Shown here piece after piece: positions 18,276-31,300 of a stretch of 64,000 bases of DNA. This stretch comes from Ehretia macrophylla (Eukaryota; Streptophyta; Magnoliopsida; Boraginales; Ehretiaceae). The notes beneath the pieces are model-generated. The model made no database searches and was not told where the DNA came from. It was given only the letters and a program-made list of their open reading frames with translations. The DNA is taken from assembly GCA_037974665.1 (NCBI GenBank), contig CM075771.1, forward strand, positions 41,896,425-41,960,424, given 5' to 3'. Numbering within the stretch: the first letter of the stretch is position 1; each line of letters begins with the position of its first letter. A program made the translations under genes and the position numbers.

Positions 18276-21049
18276 TGTGAGGCCCAACCCCGAATAACGT
18301 GTGTTACCTCGATTTACGTGCCCTATCTTGGTTTTCATGCATGCTTCGTCATTCATGCCTTGACCTAGAATTATGTGCCCTAATCCTCGACTTACGTGCC
18401 CTGACTTCGAATTGCGTGCGTTACCTCATTTCGTGTGCCCCGACCTTGAATTGCGTGTCTTAATCTAGGTTTAAGAGTCGTACCTCGATTTATGTGCATT
18501 GCATTGAATTATGTGCCTTGCATTGATTTACGTGCATTCACTTAGGATTGTGTGCCTTAGTCTTAAAGTACGTGCCTTAGTCATGAAGTACGTGTCTACC
18601 TCGTAGTTCGTGTCTACCTCGTGATTCGTGTCTCCTATCGATTTTTGTGCGTGTCTCGTAGTGCGTACCCTAGACCTAGGAAAGCGTGCCCGCACGCTAA
18701 TTAATAAAGAATCCTACACAAAGCACTAGACTATAAAATAATCCTACAAACACCACTAACTATTATTATAATCCTAATTCAAATCTCTACAAAATCCACT
18801 AACACCTAAATATTATATTTTAAACTCACTATAAGACAAAATCTTACAAACCTCTAAACATATCCTATATTCTATTCTACCTAAAATCCCTAAATACCCG
18901 ACATTCTCTTACACACATTCTAAACCCTAAGCACTTTCTTATTATCTAAACATTCCTATGACAAGTACAAAACACAATGCAACCTAGGATAGACAAATGC
19001 ATGACAATACAAAAACAATAATAAAAACCTCACCCAAACCCTTCCCATTCTCGACCAAATCACCAAGCATGCTTCTCACAATTCAAATTGGATAGTTGAC
19101 AAAGCAAAAAATCAGATTTGAAGGCCTTAAGGCTGACACCCACACACACACAACTCAACACATTTCATTTTCCTCTCAAAGTCCTCTCAAGCTCTCATTC
19201 TCTCTCCTTCTCTCTCATTTTCGACCATAGCTTCTCTTGAGCTTCCAAGACCTCAAGCTCACTCTTAAGATCTCTCCCAAGATCGGCCATAGCAGCCCAA
19301 GAAAGCAAGAAGCAAGAAAGAAGCTCCATTGGTGCAACCATCAAGAGTCTTGTGCATCTTCTTGTTGTTTTGCTAAGGTGAGGGCTAAAACTTCTTGAAA
19401 ATCTTTCAAAAATCCACATGCATACTCTTAAATGTTTGTCTTTGCTTCTGTACTTGAGTTATATGTGTGTTTATAAGCTTTTACAACCATGCATGACAAG
19501 ATTTTGGCTTGAAGGTGATGATAGATGAAATCGGGTTTTGTGACAGCTCTCTGTCTTGTTGTTGCGAGTGTGTTTGGCTAGGCAAATGATGTTGAAAATA
19601 CATGAAAATTGGTAGGTAACTATTTTTGCCAGTTTTGAACATTTTTCACAGAAATAGGCCAAAGCTAATTTTGAATATAAGGTCCTCAAAATGGAAAATA
19701 ATTAAAATGTATCCAAATCTGGAAAATCTGGAAAAATGAAGCAGGTTTTGGCAGATTCACTGACTTTGTAGAACAAACCAGGTTTGACTTAATAAATGAT
19801 GTCCAAAATGTATGAAATTTTGTGTTCTTCTAGATTTTTCAGTTCTGGACATTTTTGTCAGAAATAGACTAAGGCGAAATCTGACCCTAAGGACCTCAAA
19901 ACTGACAAGAATTGAAATGTGTGCAAATCTGGACAGTTTTGTGCAGTCCCACTGTTTTGGCTATAACTATTGATCCCGAACTCCAAATGATGCAAGGTTT
20001 GTTTCTGAATTTAGTTCACTTCTTAAGATTTAATTTGACATCTTATTCACTGGAATTTTAGATTGTTTGCTTATCTTAATGATTGTGAGAAAACAGCCTA
20101 TTGCAGTGAGGGTTTCACTTAGTTATATGCTTAGAAAATTGTTGTAACTTCTCTTGTGGTATTAAATGCTTGGGATTGTGGCATTGGGATGTTGTGTGGA
20201 CTGTTTTGAATACTTGGGGATGTTTGAATTAATTGATGCTTGGCTTGAGATTGATTTTGAGTTGATTTGGGGCTTAATCGCACGGGTAGGCACAAAATGG
20301 AAACCCTAATGATTAGGTATATTGACTAAGTGTTGATCCTTTGGATATTGTATGTAATTATATGTTTAGTAGGCTGCCCGTAGTTGCCCTTATAGCCCTA
20401 AATGTGATTTTGATCATTGCATGTTGACAAATAGGCCTTTCTTGCATCCAAACCCACGTAGATGTTGTTGCATGTTGAATAATCTTATTATTTGGTTACG
20501 TGAACGTTGAAATGAGTTATATGCCTTGATTTACGTGCATACATGGCTGCCCGTTTAATGTTCATATAACTCCATATGCCTTTCAAGTGAAATTACTTGT
20601 CTTATCGTGCCTCGCTTGTTTACTTGTCAATGTGGAATCTTATGACTGTCCGGAGGCAACCTACTTTGTTGTCCTCCTAATGTGATATATTAAATGTCAT
20701 AAATGTGCATTGCATATAAGGTTGCAACCTTTCATTCTGGCGTGGTAGCGTTCACGCACACCGGGCGGCATCGGGCTTGCCGGTGCAACCGTGACTACCA
20801 TTGTCCAATTCCCTCTCTCGGTTGGGGGCTAGACTTTCTCGGAGAGTTGGGTCGTAGGATTTCGGGGTATATCCGGAGTATACCCATTTGGCATGAAAAG
20901 TGGATGATTGAAGTCGGCTGCAACAATTGTTACTGAAAATGAACTTGAACGGCAGGAAGTAAGTGCTATGCGGGGGAAAGTGCTACACCTAAATGTGGTG
21001 GGAGCTACCTCTTGAGCCCGTATGAGCTACCTCTAGAGTCTTGTATGTA
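18276..21049 (+). mobile_element. Family-A LTR, copy 2 (partial, 2.8 kb)
   Basis: Begins TGTGAGGCCC and follows copy 3 block by block as far as a CTCTAGAGTC stretch near 21040. Satellite then resumes at monomer phase about 116, so the right-hand part of the LTR is absent. The left flank CTGCC equals the right flank of LTR 3 at the same monomer phase, so this is best read as the left LTR of a unit ending at 29023. A donor-like CTAAG/GTGAGGG has its GT at 19378-19379. It carries no retroelement gene and is a broken fossil. Confidence 0.85.
20761..20890 (+). other. Conserved LTR core with TCCGG hairpin (copy 2)
   Basis: CCGGGCGGCATCGGGC at the start, TTGGGTCGTAGG in the middle, and the hairpin at 20864-20885. 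In this copy the arms GGGTATA and TATACCC pair perfectly around TCCGGAG. A 77-codon frame at 20703-20936 overlaps and is judged a by-product of DNA conservation. Confidence 0.6.
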
Positions 21050-24000
21050 TGAAAACGTTCGATTTTGTTCTCCGAAAATAAGCGCAGGTTGGCTGGCTTG
21101 TTGCCCCCGTTGTAGAGCACTCGGAGAGCTTTCCAACGGTATGCTGTGCGCCGCGTAACTCCCTACGGATCAAAAGTTATGGGCACCAGAGCGACGGATA
21201 CCTGGTCACAAGCCCCACGCACTCGGTTTACAGGCCCAGCCTCTACGTGAAGCAAAGTTGTCTTGCCCAAGATGCCTAGGATTCAGTAATAGAAATGTGA
21301 TGGATTAGGTTGTCGTCCTTTTTGCGGCTTACGACGTATGATCCGTGACGGAAAAACAATGCAAAAGAAGAAAAGTGTCCCGAAATTGATGAAAACGTTC
21401 ATTTTTGGGCCCGAAAAATAGGCGCAGCCGAGCAAACTTATTGCCCCCATCGTAGAGCTCTTGGAGAGCTTTCCAACGGTATGCTGTGTGCCGCGTAACT
21501 CCTTACGGATCAAAAGTAATGGGCACCAGAACGACTGATACCTGGTCACTAGCCCACTTCCTCAGTTTGCAGGCCCAGCCTCTACGTGATGTGAAGTTGT
21601 CTTGCCCTAGGTGCCATGGGATTCAGTAATAGAAATGTGATGGATTAGGTTGTCATCCTTTTCGCGGCTCACGACGTACGATCCGGGATGAAAAAATAGC
21701 TCAAAAGAAGAAAAGTGTCCCGAAACTGATGAAAATGTTCAATTTTGGGCTCTTAAAACAAGCCCAACGACTGCGCTTGTCGTAGTGCTCGCGGAGAGCT
21801 TTCTAAGGGTATACTATGCACTACGTAACTCCTTACAGATCAAAAGTTATGGGCACTGGAGCGACAGATACCTGGTCACAACCCCCACTCCCTCGGTTTG
21901 CGGGCACAACCTCTATGTGAAGTGAAGTTGTCTTGCCCAATGTACCGTGGGATTCGGTAATAGAAATGTGATAGATTAGGTTGTCGTCCTTTTCGCGGCT
22001 AACGACGTACAATCCGGGATGGAAAAACAGCGCAAAAGTAGAAAAGTTTCCTGAACCTAATGAAAATGTTTGATTTTGGGCACCGAAAACCGGCGCTGCA
22101 ATGCAGATTTGTTGCCCCTGTCGTAGAGCTATCGGAGAGCTTTCCAACGGTATGTTATACGCTGCGTAACTCCTTATGGATCAAAAGTTATGGGCACCAG
22201 AGCGTCGGAGACCTAGACCCAAGCCCCACGCCCTCGGTTTGCGGACCTAGCCTCTACGTGAATTGAAGTTGTCTTTCCTAATGTGCCATGGGATTCGGTA
22301 ATAGAAATGTGAAGGATTAGGTTGTCATCCTGTTCGCGGCTAACGACGTACGATCTGGGATGGAAAAATAGCGCAAAGGAAGAAAAGTGTCCCGAAATTG
22401 ATGAAAATGTTCAATTTTGGACTCCAAAAATAGGCGCAGCCGATCAGGCTTGCTGCCATCGTTGTAGAGCTCTAGGAGAGATTTTCAACAGTATGCTGTG
22501 CGCTGCGTAACTCCTTACGAATCAAAAGTTATGGACACTGGAGCAACGAATACCTGGTCACAAGCCCCATGCCCTCGGTTTGCGGGTCATCCTCTACGTG
22601 AAGTGAAGTTGTCTTGCCCAAGGTGCCGTGGGATTCTCTAATAGAAATGTGATGGATTAGGTTGTCGTCCTTTTCGTGACTCACGACGTTCGATCCGGGA
22701 TAGAAAAATAGCGCAAAAGAAGAAAAGTGTCCCGAAACTGATGTAAACGATCAATTTTGGGCTCCAAAAATAGGCGTGGGCGAGCAGGCTTACTTCCCCC
22801 GTCGTAGAGCTCTCGGAGAGCTTTCCAACGGTATGCTGTGCGTCGCGTAACTCCTTACAAATCAAAAGTTAGGGCTCTGAAGCGACGGATACCTTGTCAC
22901 AAGCCCCACGCCCTCGATTTGCGGGCCTAGCCTCCACGTGAAGTGAGGTTGTCTTGCCCAATGTACCGTGGGATTCAGTAATAGAAATGTGATGGATTAG
23001 GTTGTCGTCCTTTTTGCGGCTCACGACGTATGATCCGGGATGGAAAAACAGCGAAAAAGAAGAAATGTGTCCTGAAACTGATGAAAACGTTCGATTTTGG
23101 GCTCCAAAAACCAGAGCAACCGTACAAGTTTGTTGCCCCCATCGTAGAGCTCTCGGGGTACTTTCCAATGGTATGCTGTGCTCCGCGTAACTCCTTACGG
23201 ATCAAACGTTATGGGCACCGGAGCGAAGGATAGCAGGTCACAAGCCCCACGCCCACGGATTGCGGGCCCAGCCTCTACGTGAAACAAAGTTGTCTTGCCG
23301 AAGAGGCCTGGGATTCGGTAATAGAAATGTGATGGATTGTCGTCCTTTTCGCGGCTCACGACGTACTATCTGTGACGGAAAAATAGCGCAATAGAAGAAA
23401 AGTGTCCCGAAACTGATGAAAACATTCATTTTTTGGCACCGAAAATAGGTGCAGCCGAGCAGGCTTGTTCCCCTGTCGTAGAGCTCTCGGAGAGCTTTCC
23501 AACGGTATGCTTTGCGCCGCGTAACTCCTTACGGATCAAAAGTTATGGGCACCGGAGCGTCAGAGACCTGGACTCAATCCCCACGCCCTCGGTTTGCGGG
23601 CCTAGCCTCTACGTGAAATGAAGTTGTCTTGCCCTAGGTACCGTGGGATTCGATAATAGAAATATGATGGATTAGGTTGTCATCCTTTTTGCGGCTAACG
23701 ACGTACGATCCGGGATGGAAAAAGAAGAAAAGTATCCCGAAACTGATGAAAATGTTCAATTTTGGGCTCTGAAAATAGGCGCATTCGAGCAATCTTGCTG
23801 CCCCCGTCGTAGAGCTCTCGGAGAGCTTTCCAACGGTATGTTGTGCCCCACGTAACTCCTTACGGATCAAAAGTTAGGGCACCGAAGCGACGGATACCTA
23901 GTCACAAGCCCTACGCCCTCGGTTTACGGGTGAAGTTGTCTTGCCCAAGGTGCCATGGGATTCAGTAATAGAAATGTGATGGATTAGGTTGTCGTCCTTT

Positions 24001-25300
24001 TTGCGTCTCACGACGTACGATCCAGGATGGAAAAACAACGCAAAAGTAGAAAAGTGTTCCAAAACTGATGAAAACGTTCGATTTTGGGCACCAAAAATAG
24101 GCGCGACCGAGCAGGCTTGATACACCCATTATAGAGCTCTCGGAGAGCTTTCCAACGGTATGTTGTGCGTCGCGTAACTCCTTACGAATCAAAACTTATG
24201 GGCACCGGAGCGACGGATACCAGGTCACAAGCCCCACGTCCTCGGTTTGCAGGCCAAGTTTTTACGTGAAGCGAAGTTGTCTTTCCCAAGATGCCTATGA
24301 TTCGGTAATAGAAATGTGATGGATTAGCTTGTGGTCCTTTTCGCGGTTCACGACGTACTATCCGTGACGGAAAAACAGCGCAAAAGAAGAAAAGTGTCCC
24401 AAAATTGATGAAAACGTTCATTTTTGGGCTCCGAAAATAGGTGCAGCCGAGCAAGCTTGTTGCCCTCGTCGTAGAGCTCTTAGAGAGCTTTCCAACGGTA
24501 TATTGTGCGCCGCGTAACTCCTTACGGATCAAAAGCTAGGGCACCAAAGCGACGGATACTTGGTCACAAGCCCCACGCCCTCAGTTTGCGTGCCAAGCCT
24601 CTACGTGAAGTGAAGTTGTCTTGCCCAAGGTGCCTTGGGATTCAGTAATAGAAATATGATGGATTAGGTTGTCGTCCTTTTCGCGGCTCACGATGTACGA
24701 TTCGGGATGGAAAAACAAAACAAAAGAAGAAAAGTGTCCCGAAACTGATGAAAGTGTTCGATTTTGGGCTCCAAAAATAGGCGCGACCGAGCAGGCTTGC
24801 TGCCCCCATCGTAGAGCTCTCAGAGAGCTTTCCAACGGTATGCTGTGAGCCGCGTAACTCCTTACGGATCAAAAGATAGGGCACTAAAGCGACGGATACC
24901 TGGTCACAAGCCCCACGCCCTCGGTTTGCTGGCCCAGCCTCTACATGAAGTGAAGTTGTCTTGCCCAAGGTACCATGGGATTCGGGAATAGAAATGTGAT
25001 GGATTAGGTTGTCGTCCTTTTCGCAGCTCACGATGTACGATCCGGGATGCAAAAACAGAGCAAAAGAGGAAAAATATCCCAAAACTGATGAAAACGTTTG
25101 ATTTTGGGCTCCAAAAATAGGCACAACTGAGCAGGCTTACTAGCCCCGTCGTAGAGCTCTCGGAGAGCTTTGCAACGGTATGTTGTGCACCGCGTAACTC
25201 CTTACGGATCAAAAGTTATGGGCACCGGAGCGACGGATACCTGGTCACAAGCCCCACACTCTCGGTTTGCGGGCCCAACCTCTACGTGAAGCAAATTTGT
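21050..25300 (+). repeat. Satellite block D, private subfamily between LTRs 2 and 3 (about 12.5 monomers)
   Basis: Monomer starts fall near 21276, 21615, 21948, 22287, 22628, 22968, 23308, 23643, 23954, 24294, 24632 and 24973. Unlike the other blocks, nearly every monomer combines CGGTAATAG or CAGTAATAG with GATGGATTAGG. Most also carry CGGATACCTGGTCACAAG and GGGATGGAAAAACAGCGC, and none has the GATTGATTAGG signature. A variant ending in GATGCCTAGGATTC or similar recurs at 21276, 23308 and 24294. The block is bounded on both sides by family-A LTR sequence, so it occupies the place of a retroelement interior. Confidence 0.9.
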
Positions 25301-26411
25301 TGTGAGGCCCGACCTCGATTTATGTGTGATACCTCGTTTCGTGTGCCCTAACCTAGTTTTGCATGCCTTGTCCTAGGTTTAAGAATCGTGTTTCGTTTTA
25401 TATGCCTTGCATTGAATTACGTGCATTCATTTAGGGTTACGTGCATTTACTTGGAAAACGTGTACTCGTCTCGTAGTTTGTGCCCTACCTCGTAGTACGT
25501 GCCCTAACTCGTAGTGCGTGCCCTACCTTATAGTGCGTGCCCTAGACCTAGGAAAGCGTGTCCTCACGTTAATCAAGAAAGCATCTTACACGAAGCACTA
25601 GATCAATAATTAATCCTACAAATTCCACTAACTAATATTAAATTACTAATTCAACCCACTAGAAGACAAAATCTCACAAAAAGCTAGACATTCCTTATTC
25701 TTTATTCCTTATTCTTTTGCACTTTCAAACATACAATTAATTAATGCTCAAAAGATGACAAAGATTCAGCATTTTCATGCCTTGGCCGACCACCTTGTGA
25801 CATTTATGCTTGCTTGCTCAATTCAAAATTAATTCTAGACAATTCTATGACAAGTTATGACACAAATGCATAAAAAAACTAGCTCAAAACTCTACCAAAC
25901 TCCACCAATCTCGACATAAGCTCCTTGCCATGATAGGTAATTCAAAAACCATGCTTCTTGAAGACACAAATCTGATTTTTACATGCCCAAGGCCGACACA
26001 AGCCTCAACAATTGCACAAGCTTCTATTTTTCTTTCATTTCTCTCATTTCCTCACATTTCTCTCTCTCCCTCTCATTCTTCTCTCTTTCTCTCGGCTTTG
26101 GCTGAGTTCCTATGCTCCATAGCTCATCTTTATCACTCCATGGTTAATCAAGCCAAGCAAGAAGGTGGGGAACTCGACTAAGCAAGCTAGGTTGCAAGAA
26201 AACTCACATGCAAGCTCTTTGAACAACCATTTCGGCTTAGGTGAGTTTGCTAGCTTCCATTTCTTTTCTTATTGTTCTAACCACATGCATCTACTAAGAA
26301 CTTGGTCACTAAGCTAGGAAAAATAGAGAAAATCGAGTGGTGTCTCGGCTAAGCAAGGAAGAAGATCAACTTTGTGCTTCACCAAGAGTCTTGTGCATCT
26401 TCTTGTTGTTT

Positions 26412-26426
26412 TGCTAAGGTGAGGGC
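26412..26426 (+). other. Donor-like site CTAAG/GTGAGGG in LTR 3
   Basis: GT at 26419-26420 after GCTAAG. The acceptor-like TAG is at 28332-28334, about 1.9 kb downstream. Confidence 0.5.
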
Positions 26427-27803
26427 TAAAACTTCTTGAAAATCTTTCAAAAAACCCACATGCATGCTCTTAAATGTTTATCTTTGCTTTTGTACTTGAG
26501 ATATATGTGTGTTCATAAGCTTTTACAACCATGCATGGCAAGATTTTGGGCTAGAATGTGATGTTAGATGAAATCGAGCATGTGACAGCTTTCTGTCTTG
26601 TTGGTGCGAGGTGATTTTGTCTAGGTAAATGATGTTGAAAATGTGTAAAAATTGGTAGGTAACTAGTTTTTCCAGTTCTGAATATTTTTCACAGAAATAG
26701 GACAAAGCTAATTTTGAATGTAAGGTCCTCAAAATGGCAAATCATTAAAATGTGTCCAAATCTAGAAAGTCTGGAAAAATGAAGCAGGTTTTGGCAGATT
26801 AACTGACCTTGTGGAACGAACCAGTTTTGACTTAGTAAATGACATCCAAAATGCATGAAATTTGTTGTACTGGTATATTTTTCAGTTATGGACGTTTTTT
26901 TCAGAAATGGACTAAGGTTAAATCTAACCCTAAGGACCTAAAAAATGACAAGTATTGAAATATGTGCAAATCTGGACAGTTTTGTGCAATCCCACTGTTT
27001 TGGCTATAAATATTGAACCCGAAATCCAAATGATGCGAGGTTTGTTTCTGAATTTAGTTCACTTCTTAAGATTTAATTTGACATCTTATTGAATGGATTT
27101 GGAGATTTTTTTCTTGTCTTAATGACTATGAGAAAACATCCCATTGCAGTGAGGGTTTCACTTAGTGATATGCTTAGAAAAATTATTGTAGCTTCTCTTG
27201 TTGTGTTAAATGCTTGGAATTGTGGCATTGGGATGTTGTGTGGACTGTTTTGAATACTTGAGGGTGTTTGAATCAATCGATGCATGGCTTGAGTTTGATT
27301 TTGAGATGACTTGGGCTTAATCGCACGGGTAAGCACGAATTGGAACCCTAGTAACTAGGTGAATTTGCTAAGTGTTGATCCTTGGGATGTTGTGTTGGAT
27401 TATGTGCTTAATAGGCTGCCCGTAGTTGCCCTTGTAGCCCTAAATATGATTTCAATGATTTCATGTTGATAAATAGGCTTTTCTTGCACCCAGTCCCACG
27501 TAGATGTCGTTGCATGTTGAATAATCTTGTTATTTAATTACGTGAACTTTGAAATGAGTTATATGACTTGATTTACGTGCGTTACATGACTGCCCGTTTA
27601 ATGTTCATATAACTCCATATGCCTTTCAGGTGAAATTACTTGTCTTATCGTGCCTCGCTTGTTTACTTGTCAATGTGGAATCTTATGACTGTCCGGAGGC
27701 AACCTACTTTGTTGTCCTCCTAATGTGATATATTAAATGTCATAAATGTGCATTGCATATAAGGTTGCAACCTTTCATTTTGGCGTGGTAGCGTTCACAC
27801 ACA

Positions 27804-27932
27804 CTGGGCGGTATCGGGCTTGCCGGTGCAACCGTGACTACCATTGTCCAATTCCCTCTCTCGCTTCGGGGCTAGACTTCCTCGGAGAGTTGGGTCGTAG
27901 GATTTTGGGGTACATCCGGAGTACACCCATTT
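27804..27932 (+). other. Conserved LTR core with TCCGG hairpin (copy 3)
   Basis: Hairpin at 27907-27928: GGGGTAC, loop ATCCGGA, GTAC, bulged A, CCC. It is preceded by TTGGGTCGTAGG and CCCTCTCTCGCTT. This is the clearest family-A example of the bulged form. Confidence 0.62.
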
Positions 27933-28299
27933 GGCATGAAAAGTGGATGATTGAAGCTGGCCGCAACAACTGTTACTGAAAATGAACTTGAACAGCAGGA
28001 AGTAAGTACTATGCAGGGGAAAGTGCTACACCTAAATGTGGTGGGAGATACCTCTTGAGCCCGTATGAGCTACCTCTAGAGTCCTGTACGTATCAAACCG
28101 TATCCTTTTCACTATGTGTATAAGTACTCTCGCTTGGTTCCTAGAGGACCTCGGGGAGGAAAGACGGGTAATTGTGTTCCTTTACCTTCATATTATGTTA
28201 TGTACTTACTTGTGATATAATGTCATGCCTTCAAAAAGGGTTTTTCATAAGTTTAATCGAAAAAAGATTTCAAAACATTATCTCTCGTTCCCTCTCGCT

Positions 28300-28334
28300 G
28301 AGTTCATAAGGACTCACCCTTTTTTTTGTCATAG
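28300..28334 (+). other. Hairpin plus acceptor-like TAG in LTR 3
   Basis: Stem GAGTTC, loop ATAA, stem GGACTC (28300-28315), then a long T run and CATAG ending at 28334. The pyrimidine tract is the best of the copies. A short open frame follows to TGA 28394-28396. The feature sits 689 bp before the LTR end, nearly the same distance as in LTR 1. Confidence 0.52.
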
Positions 28335-31300
28335 GTACAGCAGATTTGGAACAAATACCCAAAGTAAATGTGCTTGTTGACGATTCCTTGGAGTGACTAC
28401 ATGCTTTTGTGTTTTGCCTGAAAGTGGTTGCTATATGGATGTTGTGTTTGATTGCAAACTATTCATTTTATTGATGTAAATGACCCCGTTGTAATTTCGG
28501 TCTAATTTTGGGATTGTACTATCTGTAACCGGACAAACTTTTTATTTGGTTATTTGCTTTCATTATCTTGAACAGTAGCTATCATAGGCAATTAAACCAC
28601 TAGGTGAAAAATCAACTAAGTCAATTCTATCTAATTCCACTTAGGTGCTTATTTGTAAACTAAAGAATAATAGGTACTTGCATGATAGGAAATTGATAAA
28701 TAAACGGGACATAGTTATTATGCTAGACTTATTAACCAAACGAGACCTTCAAGATAGACTACTAGGCATATCGGTTGATGAGACAAAATAGGAGTCCTTA
28801 ATGGAATTGGATTAATGATTGGAATAATTGAGGCATTTAGAAATTAGGTCAAACTAAAAGGTCCTAACTACAGCAGTTATGCTACTGGTTTTCCAGAGAA
28901 TTTGTGGAGTTTAGGCTAAAACGTTAAGTGTTAAACCCTCTTGAACGATTAAGTACGTGATATGAATTGAATGTTTAGATCACACCCTAGTCTAACATTC
29001 ATAGGTCGGGTTGGGACGTGACACTGCCCCCGTCGTAGAGCTCTCGAAGAGCTTTCTAACGGTATGTTGTGCACCGCGTAACTCCTCACAGATCAAAAGT
29101 TATGGGCACCGGAGCGACGGAGACCTGGTCCCAAGCCCCACGCCCTCAGTTTGCGGGCCCAGCCTCTGCGTGAATCGAAGTTGTCTTACCCAAGGTGCCG
29201 TGGGATTCGATAATAGAAATGTGATGGATTAGGTTGTCATTTTTTTCTAGACTCACGATGTACGATCCGGGACAAAAAAATAGCGCAAAAGTAGAAAAGT
29301 TTCTCGAAATAGATGAAAACGTTCAATTTTGGACTCCGAAAATATGCACAGCTGGGCAAGCTTGTTGCCCATGTCGTAGAGCTCTCGGAGAGCTTTCCAA
29401 CGGTATGCTGTGCACCGCGTAAATCCTTACAGATCAAAAGTTATGGGCACCGAAACGACGGAGACCTAGTCCCAAGCCCCACGTCCTAGGTTTACGGGCC
29501 CAGCCTCTACGTGAAACGAAGTTGTCTTATCGAAGATGTCATGGATTCGGTAATAGAAATGTGATTGATTAGGTTGTCGTCCTTTTCGCGGCTAACGACG
29601 TACGATCCGGGATGAAAAAATAGCGCAAAAGAAGAAAAGAGCCCCAAAACAGATGAAAATGTTTGATTTTGGGCTCCAAGAACTAGCACAGCCGAGCAGG
29701 CTTGTTGCCCCTGTCGTAGAGCTCTCGGAGAGCTTTCCAACGGTATGCTGTGCACCGCGTAAATCCTTAAGGATCAAAAGTTATGGGCACCGGAGCGACA
29801 GAGACCCGGTCTCAAGGCCTACGCCCCCGGTTTGCGGGCCCAGCCTCTACGTGAGGCAAAGTTGTCTTGCCCAAGGTGTAGTGGGATTCGATAATAAAAA
29901 TGTGATAGATTAGGTTGTCGTCCTTTTCGCAGCTCATGACGTACGATCTAGGACGAAAAAACATCGCAAAAGTTGAAAAGTTTCCCGAAACAGATGAAAA
30001 AGTTCAATTTTGGGGTCCGAAAATATGCACAGCTGAGCGGGCTTGCTACCCCCGTCGTAGAACTCTCGGAGAGTTTCCAACGGTATGCTGTGCGACACGT
30101 AAATCCTAACGGATCAAAAGTTATGGGCATCGGAGCGACAGAGACCTGGTTCCAAGCCCTACGCCCTCGGTTTGAGGGCCCAGCCTGTACGTGAAGTGAA
30201 GTTGTCTTGCCCAAGTTGCCGTCCGATTCGATAATAGAAATGTGATGGATTAGGTTGTCGTCCTTTTCGATACTCATGACGGATGATCTAGGACGAAAAA
30301 ACATCGCAAAAGTAGAAAAGTTTCCCGAAACAGATGAAAAAGTTCAATTTTGGGCTCCGAAAATATGAGTAGCCAAGCAAGCTTGCTGCCCCCATCGTAG
30401 AGCTCTCGGAGAACTTTTCAATGGTATGCTGTGCATTGCGTAACTCTTTACGGATCAAAAGTTATGGGCACCGGAGCGACGGAGACATGGTCCCAAGCCC
30501 CACGCCCTAGGTTTGCGAGCCCAGCCTCTACGTGAAGTGAAGTTGTCTTGCCCAAGGTGCCGTGGGATCGATAATAGAAATGTGATGGATTAGGTTATCG
30601 TCCTTTTCGCTGCTCACGAGGTACGATCCGGGACGAAAAAAAGCGCAAAAGTAGAAAAGTTTCCTGAAATAGATGAAATGTTCGATTCTGGGCTCTAAAA
30701 ATATACGCAGCCGAGCAGGCTTGCTGCACCCGTCGTAGAGCTCTTGGCGAGCTTTCCAATGGTATGTTGTGCACCGCGTAACTCCTTAAGGATCAAAAGT
30801 TATGGGCACCGGAGCGGCGGAGACATGGTCCCAAGCCCCACGCCCTCGGTTTACGGGCCTAACCTCTACGTCAGTGAAGTTTTCTTGCCCAAGGTGCCGT
30901 GGGTTTTGATAATAGAAATGTGATGGATTAGGTTGTCATCCTTTTCGCTGCTCACGACGTACAATTCGGGATGAAAAAACAGCGCAAAAGAAGAAAAGTA
31001 TCCCCAAACTGATTAAAATGATTGATTATGGGCTCCGAATATTGGCGCAGCCGAGCAGGCTTACTGCCCCTGTTGTAGAGCTCCCAAAGAGCTTTCCAAC
31101 GGTATGCTGTGCGACGCGTAACTCCTTACGGATCAAAAGTTATGGGCAAAGGAACGACGAAAACCTGGTCCCAAGCCCCATGCCCTCGGTTTGCGGGCCC
31201 AGCCTTTACATGAAGCGAAGTTGTCATGCCCAAGGTGCCGTGGGATTCGACAATAGAAATGTGATGGATTAGGTTGTCGTCCTTTTCTAGGCTCACGACG

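Larger units (their letters stand above)
25301..29023 (+). mobile_element. Family-A LTR, copy 3 (3.7 kb, full length)
   Basis: Runs from TGTGAGGCCCGACC to GGTTGGGACGTGACA. The right flank is CTGCC (29024-29028), matching the base run before LTR 2. The left flank is satellite at about phase 326, almost the same junction as LTR 1. It contains the donor-like, core and hairpin/acceptor blocks and no retroelement protein gene. It is interpreted as the right LTR of the 18276-29023 unit. As a single LTR it looks whole. Confidence 0.87.

Noticed and set aside
20703-20936. 77-codon frame conserved in LTRs 2, 3 and 4 (also 27746-27979 and minus 46983-47267)
   Set aside because: It overlaps the conserved structured core, and LTR 1 lacks the equivalent frame. 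Conservation is explained better by the DNA/RNA block and recent copying than by a protein.
21050-25300. Block D as simply more of the surrounding array left between two unrelated LTR insertions
   Set aside because: Not fully excluded, but the matched CTGCC flanks, restored register and private monomer variants make a single composite unit the better reading.
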